Shown here: positions 9,215 to 17,707 of the stretch, piece by piece
Position numbering within the stretch: position 1 is the first letter of the stretch
Layout: every line of letters starts with the position of its first letter
From: Pseudarthrobacter enclensis
GTDB taxonomy: Bacteria; Actinomycetota; Actinomycetes; Actinomycetales; Micrococcaceae
Direction: 5' to 3'
Assembly (NCBI RefSeq): GCF_001457025.1
Contig: NZ_KQ758599.1
Coordinates: forward strand, 248,001 to 312,000
Length of the DNA stretch: 64,000 bases
Translations under genes and position numbers: made by a program
Notes under the pieces: model-generated
Told to the model about the DNA's origin: nothing
What the model saw: only the letters and a program-made list of their open reading frames with translations
Database searches by the model: none

Positions 9215-10381
9215 TTGTCAGCACGCGTGATCGCTGTGATTCCGGCGCGAGGTGGATCAAAGGGAGTTCCAGGAAAGAACTTGGCGCGGGTTGGGGGGAT
9301 ACCTCTAATTCAGCGTGCGGTGCTCTCGGCCGTCGACTCGGGTGCTGTCGACGACGTGTACGTGTCTACGGATGATCCGAGTATTGCCGCTGCCGCCCAA
9401 CAAGCCGGCGCCAAGGTCATTGAGAGGCCTGAGGAGTTGGCCGGAGACACTGCAACTTCCGAGGCTGCCCTACTGCATGCACTCAACGCACTTCAATCAC
9501 TTGGTACTGTTCCGGAAGTTCTTGTTTTCATACAAGCCACTTCGCCTTTCATTGCGTCTTCGGACATAGCCAAGGCAGTCCATCGGGTGTTGTCGGGTGG
9601 CGAAGATGTGGTCTTTTCAGCGATCGAAACGCACGCGTTCTTGTGGGAGCAATCACCGGGCGGTGCAGTGGGCGTGAACCATGAACACAGTTACCGACCG
9701 CGGCGTCAGGACAGGACGCCCAACTACCAGGAGACCGGGGCATTCTATGTTATGAATGTGTCCGGGTTCATTCAGCGAGAGTTTCGATTTTTCGGGCATG
9801 TGGGGCTGCAGGTGGCGGAACACGAGACGGCGGCTCTGGAGATTGATAACCCGTCGCAGCTCGAGATTGCGCGAGAATGCGCGCACATATTTGATAACGA
9901 CCGGCATCGGTTCGATATTGATGCCTTGGTGATGGATTTCGATGGAGTTCACACCGATGACTTAGTGTCTGTCGATCAGACAGGACTTGAATCCGTGAGG
10001 GTTAGCAGGTCGGACGGCATGGGTGTCGAGATGCTGCGCAAAATCGGGTTGCCGATGCTCATTCTTTCCAAAGAAAAGAACCCAGTTGTTGCAGCGAGGG
10101 GTAAGAAGTTGCAAGTCGACGTCATCCAAGGCATCGATGACAAAGCAAAGTCCCTCACCGACTGGTGCAATCAGCAGGCCATCAGCCTTCACCGAGTCGC
10201 ATATGTTGGAAACGACGTTAACGATATTCAGTGTCTTGAATTAGTAGGTTGGCCTGTTGTTGTGCCAAACTCACATCCCGCACTAGCGAAATATGCAAGA
10301 GTTCGGCTGCGCGCCCCGGGGGGACGCGGTGCGATCAGGGAAATATCAGAGTTAATACTTGCCAGCCGAAAGGAAAACTAA
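9215..10381 (+). CDS. neuA: CMP-nonulosonate (sialic-acid-type) cytidylyltransferase fused to a HAD phosphatase
   Basis: The N-terminal 225 residues are a CMP-acylneuraminate synthetase with IPARGGSKGVPGKNLARVGG for CTP binding, IQATSPF and QETGAFYVMN. A KdsC-like HAD domain follows from about residue 233. It has nucleophile motif DFDGVHTDD (D241, D243), a lysine in LSKEKNPVVAARGKK and the acidic GNDVND at 332-337, so its phosphatase site looks intact. This order recalls animal CMAS. The enzyme would activate a nine-carbon sugar and may also dephosphorylate its 9-phosphate. The start is TTG with GGGGGA upstream. The next gene begins at the base after this stop. Confidence 0.9.
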   Translation: MSARVIAVIPARGGSKGVPGKNLARVGGIPLIQRAVLSAVDSGAVDDVYVSTDDPSIAAAAQQAGAKVIERPEELAGDTATSEAALLHALNALQSLGTVPEVLVFIQATSPFIASSDIAKAVHRVLSGGEDVVFSAIETHAFLWEQSPGGAVGVNHEHSYRPRRQDRTPNYQETGAFYVMNVSGFIQREFRFFGHVGLQVAEHETAALEIDNPSQLEIARECAHIFDNDRHRFDIDALVMDFDGVHTDDLVSVDQTGLESVRVSRSDGMGVEMLRKIGLPMLILSKEKNPVVAARGKKLQVDVIQGIDDKAKSLTDWCNQQAISLHRVAYVGNDVNDIQCLELVGWPVVVPNSHPALAKYARVRLRAPGGRGAIREISELILASRKEN

Positions 10382-11257
10382 ATGAGTAATTCAGTCAAAG
10401 TTGGAGAAAACCTGATTGGTGCCGATGCGCCAGTCTACGTAATTGCTGAAATTGGTCTGAACCACAATGGTGATGTGGAGCTTGCAAAAAAACTTATCGA
10501 TGTAGCCGCTGAGTCCGGTGCACAGGCAGTCAAGTTCCAGAAGCGCACGCCGGCTATCGCTACACCCGAACATATGAAGGACGTTCCTCGGGAAACACCT
10601 TGGGGAACCATGAGCTACTTGGATTATCGCTACCGGGTTGAGTTTGAGACCGAGGAATACAGTGAGATCGCTACTTATTCCAAGGCTCGGGGTTTGGACT
10701 GGTTCGCCTCACCGTGGGATGAGCCGTCCGTTGACTTCTTGGAAGACATGGGAGTGGTTACTCACAAAGTCGCCTCCGCGTCCGTTACTGACCTGGGGAT
10801 GTTGCGTAGGCTCCGTGAAACGGGAAAGCCCATTATTCTGTCTACTGGGATGTCAACTATTCAACAAATTGACACGGCAGTCGAAATTCTCGGAACCGAA
10901 AACCTTGTGATACTACATGCGACCTCGACCTATCCGCTCCCAGCCGAAGAAGCAAATCTTCGGACGATTCAGACGCTCAAGGACCGTTACAACGTCCCTG
11001 TAGGGTATTCGGGACATGAGCCGGGCCTCCAAATTTCAATTGCCGCGGTGGCTCTTGGTGCCGAAGCGCTAGAACGGCATATCACCCTTGATAGGGCTAT
11101 GTGGGGCAGCGATCATGCAGCCTCACTTGAGCCGAAGGGATTCGCGGCCCTGGTGCGCGATACGCGGATAATTGAACAGGCGATGGGCGATGGAGTCAAA
11201 CGAGTCTTCCCCGGTGAGCTGGCACCTTTGAGTAAGCTTCGCCGTGTCGATGGCTGA
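10382..11257 (+). CDS. neuB: N-acetylneuraminate (nonulosonate) synthase family protein lacking the SAF domain
   Basis: The enzyme condenses phosphoenolpyruvate with an N-acylmannosamine or its 6-phosphate to make a nine-carbon acid. The TIM-barrel landmarks are complete: AEIGLNHNGDVELAKKLI, AVKFQKRTP, WFASPWDEPSVDFL, KVASASVTD, LSTGMS, LHATSTYPLP, GYSGHE and ERHITLDRAMWGSDHA. The protein stops at 291 residues just after the barrel, where typical 340-350-residue NeuB proteins continue into a C-terminal antifreeze-like SAF domain that covers the active site. Its ATG directly abuts the neuA stop, and the next gene overlaps its end. The precise substrate is not known. Confidence 0.92.
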   Translation: MSNSVKVGENLIGADAPVYVIAEIGLNHNGDVELAKKLIDVAAESGAQAVKFQKRTPAIATPEHMKDVPRETPWGTMSYLDYRYRVEFETEEYSEIATYSKARGLDWFASPWDEPSVDFLEDMGVVTHKVASASVTDLGMLRRLRETGKPIILSTGMSTIQQIDTAVEILGTENLVILHATSTYPLPAEEANLRTIQTLKDRYNVPVGYSGHEPGLQISIAAVALGAEALERHITLDRAMWGSDHAASLEPKGFAALVRDTRIIEQAMGDGVKRVFPGELAPLSKLRRVDG

Positions 11258-12584
11258 ACGAGAGTCTGATTCAATTCCACCGGTGACGAAGGTTCTGTTC
11301 GTTGCGGTTGGAGAGGCAGAGGTTCCGGCTTTCGAAACGATCGCCAAGAGCCTGGGCGCTAACGGTATTGCGACCCGTTTGGTTACTTGGTTGCCTCGCC
11401 TAGCCACCAAATTCGCAGAGTCGCTCGAACGCATGTCGGGAAGGGTGTGCCCGCAGCATGATGTAGCTGACGTTCTCGCCGGAGGCGGTATCGCTGACAT
11501 ATCCATGGCTGCTGATTACGACAGGGATTGGCATTTCGCGGGTGTGGCGTCCAAAAGACGACATGTTTCGCGCGTCTATGCTGCGCTTGCGCAGGTATTC
11601 GACGAATTTCAGCCTGATCTAGTGGTGTCGTCTGTTGGTGGCGAAACAACCCGCATAATCAGTGACGCAATAGCGAGAAGTCGGGGAGTGCAGACTGCGT
11701 ATTTCAACGCGGTGCCCATTCCAGGACGGTTCACAATTTTGCGTTCACTTGACGCTCCATTTGTACCGTACGAAGGGGCTGGCACGAGTTTTAAGCCTGC
11801 GGCTGAAGAGACGTTGGCTTCTCAGTGTTCAGGCGAACCTGGGAAAAATGGCCAAGCTCCACAGACATCGTCACCCCTTGAAGGGCTGCACCGGTTATGG
11901 GCGCAATCGGTAGGGCGAGAAAAGACCTACCCGATTACTTGGATTCCGCGAAAAGCAGTCGCCGTAATGAAGCAGGAATTGCTTCGGAGGACACCAACGA
12001 AGAGTGATGGCTTCCGAGCTGGGCACGTAAAGGTGCTTTATCCCCTTCACGATGAGCGAGACTTCCAAGTAGCAGTCCGTGAGAGGCATGCGATTCCCCA
12101 GGCCAGCCTGCTTTCCTACGTAAGCTCCGTGATACCTCCCGAGTATCAGTTGTATGTCAAACCCCATCCAGAGCATGCCTCGGCGCATCACACTCTTCTT
12201 TGGCGCAACTTGGCCAGTAGGCCGAACGTTACTTTTCTGGATGCCCGGACGCCAGCTTCGGAAGCCATCGAAAGCTGCGACATCGTATTTACCTTGGCAT
12301 CGTCGCTGGGTTTTGAAGCCCTTCAAGCTGGGAAACCCGTGGTGTCGTACGGGCGTCCATTTTATGGAAATCGTGGTCTGACAACTGATGTAGCAGACCC
12401 GCGTGATATAGCCAAGGCGATCGAGGATACAGTCGGCACCAAACCAAGTTCCAGCGAAATCAGTCAACTTGTGACAACTATGAAATCGTGGTCCTGGGAA
12501 GGATCCTTCACCCCACTGGTGATGGACAGTCAGAATTTGCAGAAGCTTGCTGATGCAGTGCAGGAAGTAGTTACGCAGCTGTGA
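11250..12584 (+). CDS. KpsS/KpsC-like capsular polysaccharide glycosyltransferase
   Basis: The C-terminal half has the capsule-synthesis signature: VKPHPEH (the HP motif), then DIVFTLASSLGFEALQAGKP and YGRPFYGNRGLT. These features are shared by Kps-type Kdo transferases and related polysialyltransferases, which use CMP-activated acidic sugars. The N-terminal half has a Rossmann-like start (TKVLFVAVGEAE) and no signal peptide. The ATG at 11250 overlaps the neuB stop by 8 bp; a GTG at 11244 is an alternative start. Placed directly after neuA-neuB, it is the best candidate for transferring the CMP-nonulosonate made here. That role is inference. Confidence 0.7.
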   Translation: MAERESDSIPPVTKVLFVAVGEAEVPAFETIAKSLGANGIATRLVTWLPRLATKFAESLERMSGRVCPQHDVADVLAGGGIADISMAADYDRDWHFAGVASKRRHVSRVYAALAQVFDEFQPDLVVSSVGGETTRIISDAIARSRGVQTAYFNAVPIPGRFTILRSLDAPFVPYEGAGTSFKPAAEETLASQCSGEPGKNGQAPQTSSPLEGLHRLWAQSVGREKTYPITWIPRKAVAVMKQELLRRTPTKSDGFRAGHVKVLYPLHDERDFQVAVRERHAIPQASLLSYVSSVIPPEYQLYVKPHPEHASAHHTLLWRNLASRPNVTFLDARTPASEAIESCDIVFTLASSLGFEALQAGKPVVSYGRPFYGNRGLTTDVADPRDIAKAIEDTVGTKPSSSEISQLVTTMKSWSWEGSFTPLVMDSQNLQKLADAVQEVVTQL

Positions 12585-13774
12585 AAAAATTTGCAAGGCA
12601 AGCCCGCGTCTTGCTGCTTTCGGCCTTCGTCTTTTGTGCGGCGCAGTTACTTCGGTTGAACAAGTCGAAACGAGCATCGCGTACGAGGACGGCTCCGAGG
12701 ACTCTGCTTATCGGAGCTTACGGCAATGGAAACTTTGGTGATGACATCATTGGTCAGGCAATTGCCCTTGGTGTGAAGTCGTACGGATCAGTACTGATTG
12801 CCGCCCGTCTTGAAGACGTCTCAAGGTTGAATGAAAATGTTGGCCGTACGGTTGTTGTCGGCGGCGGCTTACGCTCTCTCAGTAAAATATTGAAATTATC
12901 TCGTGAAACAGACATAGCGATTCTCGGCGGCGGTGGTCTCTTGGAAGGCCGGCGTACGGACGTGAATGTGCACAGACTGATTCTGGAGTACCTCGGAAAG
13001 CTAGCCGTCTGCGGGCTGAGGGGGCAACCGATAGCGATCCACGGGATCGGAGTCTCTCCCAACCTATACAGTAGCCAGGTCGTGAATACAGCGGTTCGAT
13101 CGATGCTTCGCGCGGTTGACGTAGTAGCGGTGCGAGATCCGGCAAGCTATGAGACCGTAAGAGATTGCGGAGCGAAGCCGACCCTTATTCGTGATCCGGC
13201 CATAGTGCTTTTTGAAAGCTGGGCACCAACGATTAAAAAGGTGAAGTCAAGCGTTGGAGTCGTCTTGCTAGACCATCACCGCTGGCCGACCTTCAAGAAG
13301 GCGGACGCTCAAGCTGAATTAAATCGTCAAAATGAGCTAACTGAATTAGCGAGTCAGTTGATTAGCCAGGCTCGACAAGGAAAGCATATTTCGATTTTCA
13401 ACTTTCATTGGAGCGATGTTGCCATGAGCAGGGATCTCCGCGACTTGTTTCTGACACAGGGGGGCGATGTAACGAAACTGGAAGTTGTTCCCTATCACCA
13501 GACCTCATCTGAGGTTCCTTTCAAGCTGCTCATGGCCTGCAACGAGGTATTGACGATGCGATTCCACCCAGCTCTCGCTGCCCTTACAAGTGGTGCGAAG
13601 GTTGACGTTATTGGGTCGTTGCAAAAGTTGGAACAATTGCGTTCTTCTACCGAAACCGAAGGTAAGACCTGGCAGTATCCATCGGAATATGCAGATCCCT
13701 TGGCCCAGCTGAGTTCGATATTTGGGCGACGCGACTCCAGTTCGGTCTTGAGGCCAGAGGACATCACCAGCTAG
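12581..13774 (+). CDS. Polysaccharide pyruvyltransferase family protein (CsaB-like), first copy
   Basis: The N-terminus LLIGAYGNGNFGDDIIGQAI, the central DIAILGGGGLLEGRR, then HGIGVSP and AVRDPASYETVRDCG are the conserved blocks of the pyruvyltransferase family (PF04230), which adds ketal pyruvate or, in some members, other groups to surface glycans. A hydrophobic stretch near residues 8-24 (VLLLSAFVFCAAQLL) could tether it to the membrane. The GTG start overlaps the previous stop by 4 bp, which shows translational coupling. The acceptor sugar is unknown. Confidence 0.85.
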   Translation: MKKFARQARVLLLSAFVFCAAQLLRLNKSKRASRTRTAPRTLLIGAYGNGNFGDDIIGQAIALGVKSYGSVLIAARLEDVSRLNENVGRTVVVGGGLRSLSKILKLSRETDIAILGGGGLLEGRRTDVNVHRLILEYLGKLAVCGLRGQPIAIHGIGVSPNLYSSQVVNTAVRSMLRAVDVVAVRDPASYETVRDCGAKPTLIRDPAIVLFESWAPTIKKVKSSVGVVLLDHHRWPTFKKADAQAELNRQNELTELASQLISQARQGKHISIFNFHWSDVAMSRDLRDLFLTQGGDVTKLEVVPYHQTSSEVPFKLLMACNEVLTMRFHPALAALTSGAKVDVIGSLQKLEQLRSSTETEGKTWQYPSEYADPLAQLSSIFGRRDSSSVLRPEDITS

Positions 13775-13776
13775 TA

Positions 13777-14994
13777 ATGCGGCGCTCACGAACTAATCGG
13801 CTGGTGGCGGCCCTTGAAGCAGGACGCAGACCTGCTTATATCTCCCTGCTCCTGTCGGCGATGCTTGCCGGACTGACGGGGATCCGTTTCTTGGTTCTGG
13901 TAGGCAACATTCCTCCCGAAGAGTACGGCGTTCTCAACCTCTTCACCTTGTTGTCCACGCTGATGCCGCTGTTGATGAGTATCGGTTTACCCCTCCAGTA
14001 TCAGCGTGTTGCACATTTTGATGGAGCGAAACGCATACCTTCTCTTCAGCGGACAAGCCTTTATGTGACGGGCATTGCAACACTGCCCAGCTTTTGTGTG
14101 GTCCTCCTAGTTAGCCGACCGATTACTGACGGGCAAAGCTGGTTCTGGGCCTGTGTCTACATAACGGTGATTTCTACGGCTACAGCGTTTTCTACGTTTA
14201 GTTCTCAAATTATGTTGGGATTAAATCTGAGGGCTTCCGCATCGCTCATCATGTTTCTTGTTAACAGCGGCGCAACAGTGGCGTTACTTCCCGCAATTCT
14301 TGGTGGCGTTCTTGAGGCCACGGGGATACTAGGGTGGTGGGCCTTCTTCAGTGTTATCTCTGCATTAGCTGCACGACGCCTAGTGCATCTTCAGAAAACA
14401 ATGGGCCGACCGCGGATTCGCTCCGTTGTTTCCATACGTGAGGGCTTATTGAGTGTTCCGAGCCAAATCGGACCGTGGCTATTTATATTCGTTATTCGTT
14501 ACTTGGTAGGTATAAATGCTGGCGTGGAAGCGATTGCCAATTACGCCATTGCATCAACGGTGGTAGATATGGCCTTTCTTGTGGCGGTGTCTCTTCTGAA
14601 TTATTTTACGAATAAGGTTATGGCGGGAAAGCAGAGTCCAATGCGCGGGATGCTGTATTCGGTTCCGGCGTTCCTCGTCCTGGCCTTAGCGGCCTCAGTT
14701 GGCGTCGCCTGGATACTTCCTCTGATTGGCCAAGACGGCTACCATCTGGCTGTCGAAACATTGGTAATTCTAACGGCGGTTGGCGTAGTGAGAATCTATA
14801 TTACTGCTTGGCGTTCACGAGCACTCGGAGAGAAGAAGATTCACGTTTCATCAGCCGCCTACAGTTTGGTAGTGGTCGGAACACTGATAGCCTTTTCGAT
14901 TTGGCCAACCGATTCGCCCGAGATATATGCTTTGGTTACGCTTGGCGGATTCATCGCCGTGGCAGCGTCACAGCGCCTTAGTTTAAGGAACTAA
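13777..14994 (+). CDS. Wzx-like oligosaccharide flippase
   Basis: This 405-residue, highly hydrophobic protein has about 12 predicted membrane helices, starting with ISLLLSAMLAGLTGIRFLVL and a loop PPEEYGVLNLFTLLSTL. The 'EYG' plus following helix is typical of polysaccharide-transporter family flippases at the same position. It would move lipid-linked repeat units across the membrane for Wzy polymerisation. It starts 2 bp after the previous stop and lies within the operon that also carries the polymerase candidate. Primary sequence is poorly conserved in this family, so the call rests on topology and context. Confidence 0.8.
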   Translation: MRRSRTNRLVAALEAGRRPAYISLLLSAMLAGLTGIRFLVLVGNIPPEEYGVLNLFTLLSTLMPLLMSIGLPLQYQRVAHFDGAKRIPSLQRTSLYVTGIATLPSFCVVLLVSRPITDGQSWFWACVYITVISTATAFSTFSSQIMLGLNLRASASLIMFLVNSGATVALLPAILGGVLEATGILGWWAFFSVISALAARRLVHLQKTMGRPRIRSVVSIREGLLSVPSQIGPWLFIFVIRYLVGINAGVEAIANYAIASTVVDMAFLVAVSLLNYFTNKVMAGKQSPMRGMLYSVPAFLVLALAASVGVAWILPLIGQDGYHLAVETLVILTAVGVVRIYITAWRSRALGEKKIHVSSAAYSLVVVGTLIAFSIWPTDSPEIYALVTLGGFIAVAASQRLSLRN

Positions 14995-14999
14995 AAATC

Positions 15000-16304
15000 A
15001 TGCCGAGTCCCATAGAGAAACATATGGATACCCGCACAACTGACGGTCCTACGCCTAAAAGGATTGCGCTGGCTCGATTTCATGATGGTAAAGCGAAGGC
15101 CAACTGGGGTGGCCGTGGCACAAGCCTAGCCCTAGCCGGGCTTCTCGCGTCGCGGTCTAATACAGAACTTGTGCAGCCCATTAATGGTGAATTCATCACG
15201 GCCGGCTTTGGAGAATTTACGCGCGTTGACAAGCTGAAAGTACGGTGCCGATATGCGCCCAACTACGTGCGTAAGGCAAGGCCAGTAATGCCAACACGTC
15301 CGTTCCCGCGTGTCCTGGAGTACGCCGACCGTATCCTACTGACGAATCATCGGAATGCGCGGGCACAGTCAATTGTGGAGAGCATTTCGGAATGCGATGA
15401 GTTTTGGATGAACGGTGAAGGCGACTTCATCATGGGGTATTCCGGAACATTGTGGCGGTCTCTAATCATGATGGCTATCGCTCAACGTCTGGGGAAGCCT
15501 ACAGTACTTGTGAACAGTATTCTTAGTGCACGCGGTGATGGTACTGCCGAGCCGTCGGTCATAGACGGAGTGGGGAGCGTGCTTGAGAAATGCAGCGCGA
15601 TTATTTATCGCGATCCCGTAAGCCTCGAGTTGAGCCGGAAATGGTTTCCACAGTTATCAGCTAGCTGGCTACCGGACGCGCTTTTTGGGTGGTCTGAATG
15701 GAATAACGTCGTGGGGTCGAGCTATAGCCCCGACACCGAGGGACTCCCACTGAGTGTTCAATCCCTGTTGCGCGAAAGTGACAGAATCATCAGCATCTCT
15801 GGGTCTTCCGTGATGCGTGAATGGTCACAGCTGCGCGAGCAGCGGATTTCGTCCTTCGTTCAGAACTTGATTGCGAATCAGTTTCAACCGGTAATGGTTG
15901 CAACTTCTGACGAAGATGCATGGCTGGAGCGAGTTGCTGTAGCGAACCAAGTTCCATTTGTGCCTGCAAATGTGCCATTGAAATCGGGAATGCAGTTGCT
16001 CTCAGCGTCGCAGGCATTCGTAAGTGGGAGATACCATCCGTCTATATTGTCGGCGTGCGTGGGTACGCCGCTTGTGACATTCGGCTCCAACTCGCATAAG
16101 ACGCTGTCATTGCTTCAGGTGCTCGGCAAGGATGATCCTGTGTGCTATCCAACGTTCGATGAACAGACGTCTGTTGAACTGTTGACCGATGCTACGCTGA
16201 CTGCGGCCCGGAGTGCTTCGGACTACCGGGATGAGCTGCAGGGTCAAGCGCGTCGTTGTGCAGCGATCCTACGGCAGGGACTCGAGAGCACAGTCTTGTT
16301 CTGA
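15000..16304 (+). CDS. Polysaccharide pyruvyltransferase-like protein, second copy
   Basis: This 434-residue soluble protein has family marks NGEGDFIMGYSGTLWRSLIM, KPTVLVNSILS, AIIYRDPVSLELSRKW and, near the C-terminus, FVSGRYHPSILSACVGTPLV, which matches the 'GxRxHxxIlA' signature of PF04230. It is longer than the first copy (397 residues) and clearly diverged from it, so the two probably modify different positions or sugars. An ATG sits 5 bp after the flippase stop. It could instead transfer another group; the family has diverse members. Confidence 0.75.
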   Translation: MPSPIEKHMDTRTTDGPTPKRIALARFHDGKAKANWGGRGTSLALAGLLASRSNTELVQPINGEFITAGFGEFTRVDKLKVRCRYAPNYVRKARPVMPTRPFPRVLEYADRILLTNHRNARAQSIVESISECDEFWMNGEGDFIMGYSGTLWRSLIMMAIAQRLGKPTVLVNSILSARGDGTAEPSVIDGVGSVLEKCSAIIYRDPVSLELSRKWFPQLSASWLPDALFGWSEWNNVVGSSYSPDTEGLPLSVQSLLRESDRIISISGSSVMREWSQLREQRISSFVQNLIANQFQPVMVATSDEDAWLERVAVANQVPFVPANVPLKSGMQLLSASQAFVSGRYHPSILSACVGTPLVTFGSNSHKTLSLLQVLGKDDPVCYPTFDEQTSVELLTDATLTAARSASDYRDELQGQARRCAAILRQGLESTVLF

Positions 16305-16389
16305 CAATCAGAGTTGTTGCTTCGTTAACTTTCGCGACACCAAACAACGGTTTGCCATCAGTTGGGCTAACAAACGGATGAGGAATAGT

Positions 16390-17631
16390 ATGCAGCAGTC
16401 CAGGCTCGAGTCGGGCAGACGTCGCTATTGGGTGGCGTTTTGGGTTGCCATGTTATTCGTAATAGGAAGCTCTTTTCAGCGGTTTCCCATCACTGTAGGA
16501 AGTGCAAATCTCTACATTCCACACTTGATAGCGATAGCTTTTTTCCCAGTCTTTCTTCATAATGACAGGGTGGCTTCAGGGGTGCGGACGGTTTCATTGT
16601 GCTTTATGGCCATTGCCGCCGTCTCTATTTTGCCGTCTATGACGCTAACATCACCTGATGTTCGATTGTCATTTCTTCTCCAAATTGTTCTGAACGCTTT
16701 CACTATGGTCGTAGCACTGAGCGTATTCAGGCAGTTACCTCTTTCTGCTCTTCGTCGTCTTACCGTTGTTGTTTCTTGGACTCTGCTCACGGCGTCGTTA
16801 GTACAACTTGTCCTGGTCCCAGGTCTTAATCCCCGCGGTGAAACCACTTTCGGCCTCCCGCATCCGATTCTATTCTTTAATGAGGAGACCTGGCTGGCAA
16901 TGTTTGCAAGCCTTCTGTGTGCCGCATCCTTAGGGGTGGGTGCAAGGAGAACGGGTTTGTTTTTGGCTATTTTGGTTTTTTTCATAGGTACTCGATCGGC
17001 AATGATCGTCTGCGGCTGTGCCATGCTGATGAGTTTCGAGTCTATCGCGGAACGTAAATGGATTCGTGTTCTATGCATTGCAGTCCCCGCTGCATTTTCT
17101 GCCTGGTTTGTATTCGATGCCGTGTTTGCAACGGGCGATAGAATCTATAATGATTCGCTTGACACTAGGACAGGGGACATTTCAGCTGTTCGGCAAGCGA
17201 ATAACGATCACTTTCTCCCCTTCGGGGGCGATGTTCTATCGGTTTTCGATTTCTCTCGGTCTCGTCAGGTTCCTTCGACCAGCAACGTTCAGGGCTTCGA
17301 GTTGTACTGGAAGTTCGGTCTAGGCGGCTTGCTCATCGTCGCAACTTTTGCATTTCTTGTTGCATGGCTCTTGCCTAAAACGGTGCTCAAAGATCCTTCG
17401 GTTCCCGTTTGGCCAATATGGGTATCTCTCATGATCTGGCCTGCAATGCTGCAGTTTAATAATGCTTTTGGATTCTCATGGATGTGGATTTTGTTGGCGC
17501 TGTGTTTGGCCTGTATGGGAACATTGAACAGCGAGAATGGTGGCAGTGGTGGACTTCGATCCAGGATGTCATCGTTCGAAGCTTCGAACCGGGTTAGATC
17601 TTCGCGGTCTACAAGTCGCCGTTACAGATAA
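16390..17631 (+). CDS. Wzy/O-antigen-ligase-like polysaccharide polymerase
   Basis: This polytopic membrane protein has about 10-11 hydrophobic segments and a larger extracytoplasmic loop (about residues 250-300, rich in D/N: RIYNDSLDTRTG, RQANNDHFLPFGGD). That topology is typical of Wzy and the O-antigen ligase family. The chosen ATG at 16390 has GAGGA five bases upstream; an ATG at 16378 is in frame. It is the last gene of the rightward operon and would join exported repeat units into polymer. Little primary-sequence conservation exists in this family. Confidence 0.75.
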   Translation: MQQSRLESGRRRYWVAFWVAMLFVIGSSFQRFPITVGSANLYIPHLIAIAFFPVFLHNDRVASGVRTVSLCFMAIAAVSILPSMTLTSPDVRLSFLLQIVLNAFTMVVALSVFRQLPLSALRRLTVVVSWTLLTASLVQLVLVPGLNPRGETTFGLPHPILFFNEETWLAMFASLLCAASLGVGARRTGLFLAILVFFIGTRSAMIVCGCAMLMSFESIAERKWIRVLCIAVPAAFSAWFVFDAVFATGDRIYNDSLDTRTGDISAVRQANNDHFLPFGGDVLSVFDFSRSRQVPSTSNVQGFELYWKFGLGGLLIVATFAFLVAWLLPKTVLKDPSVPVWPIWVSLMIWPAMLQFNNAFGFSWMWILLALCLACMGTLNSENGGSGGLRSRMSSFEASNRVRSSRSTSRRYR

Positions 17632-17707
17632 GTACGAAAAACTTCCGCCTCTTTTTCCCGTAGCCGACTTAGTGGGAACTGGCGTTGAACCCATAGTTTG
17701 CGGAGGA

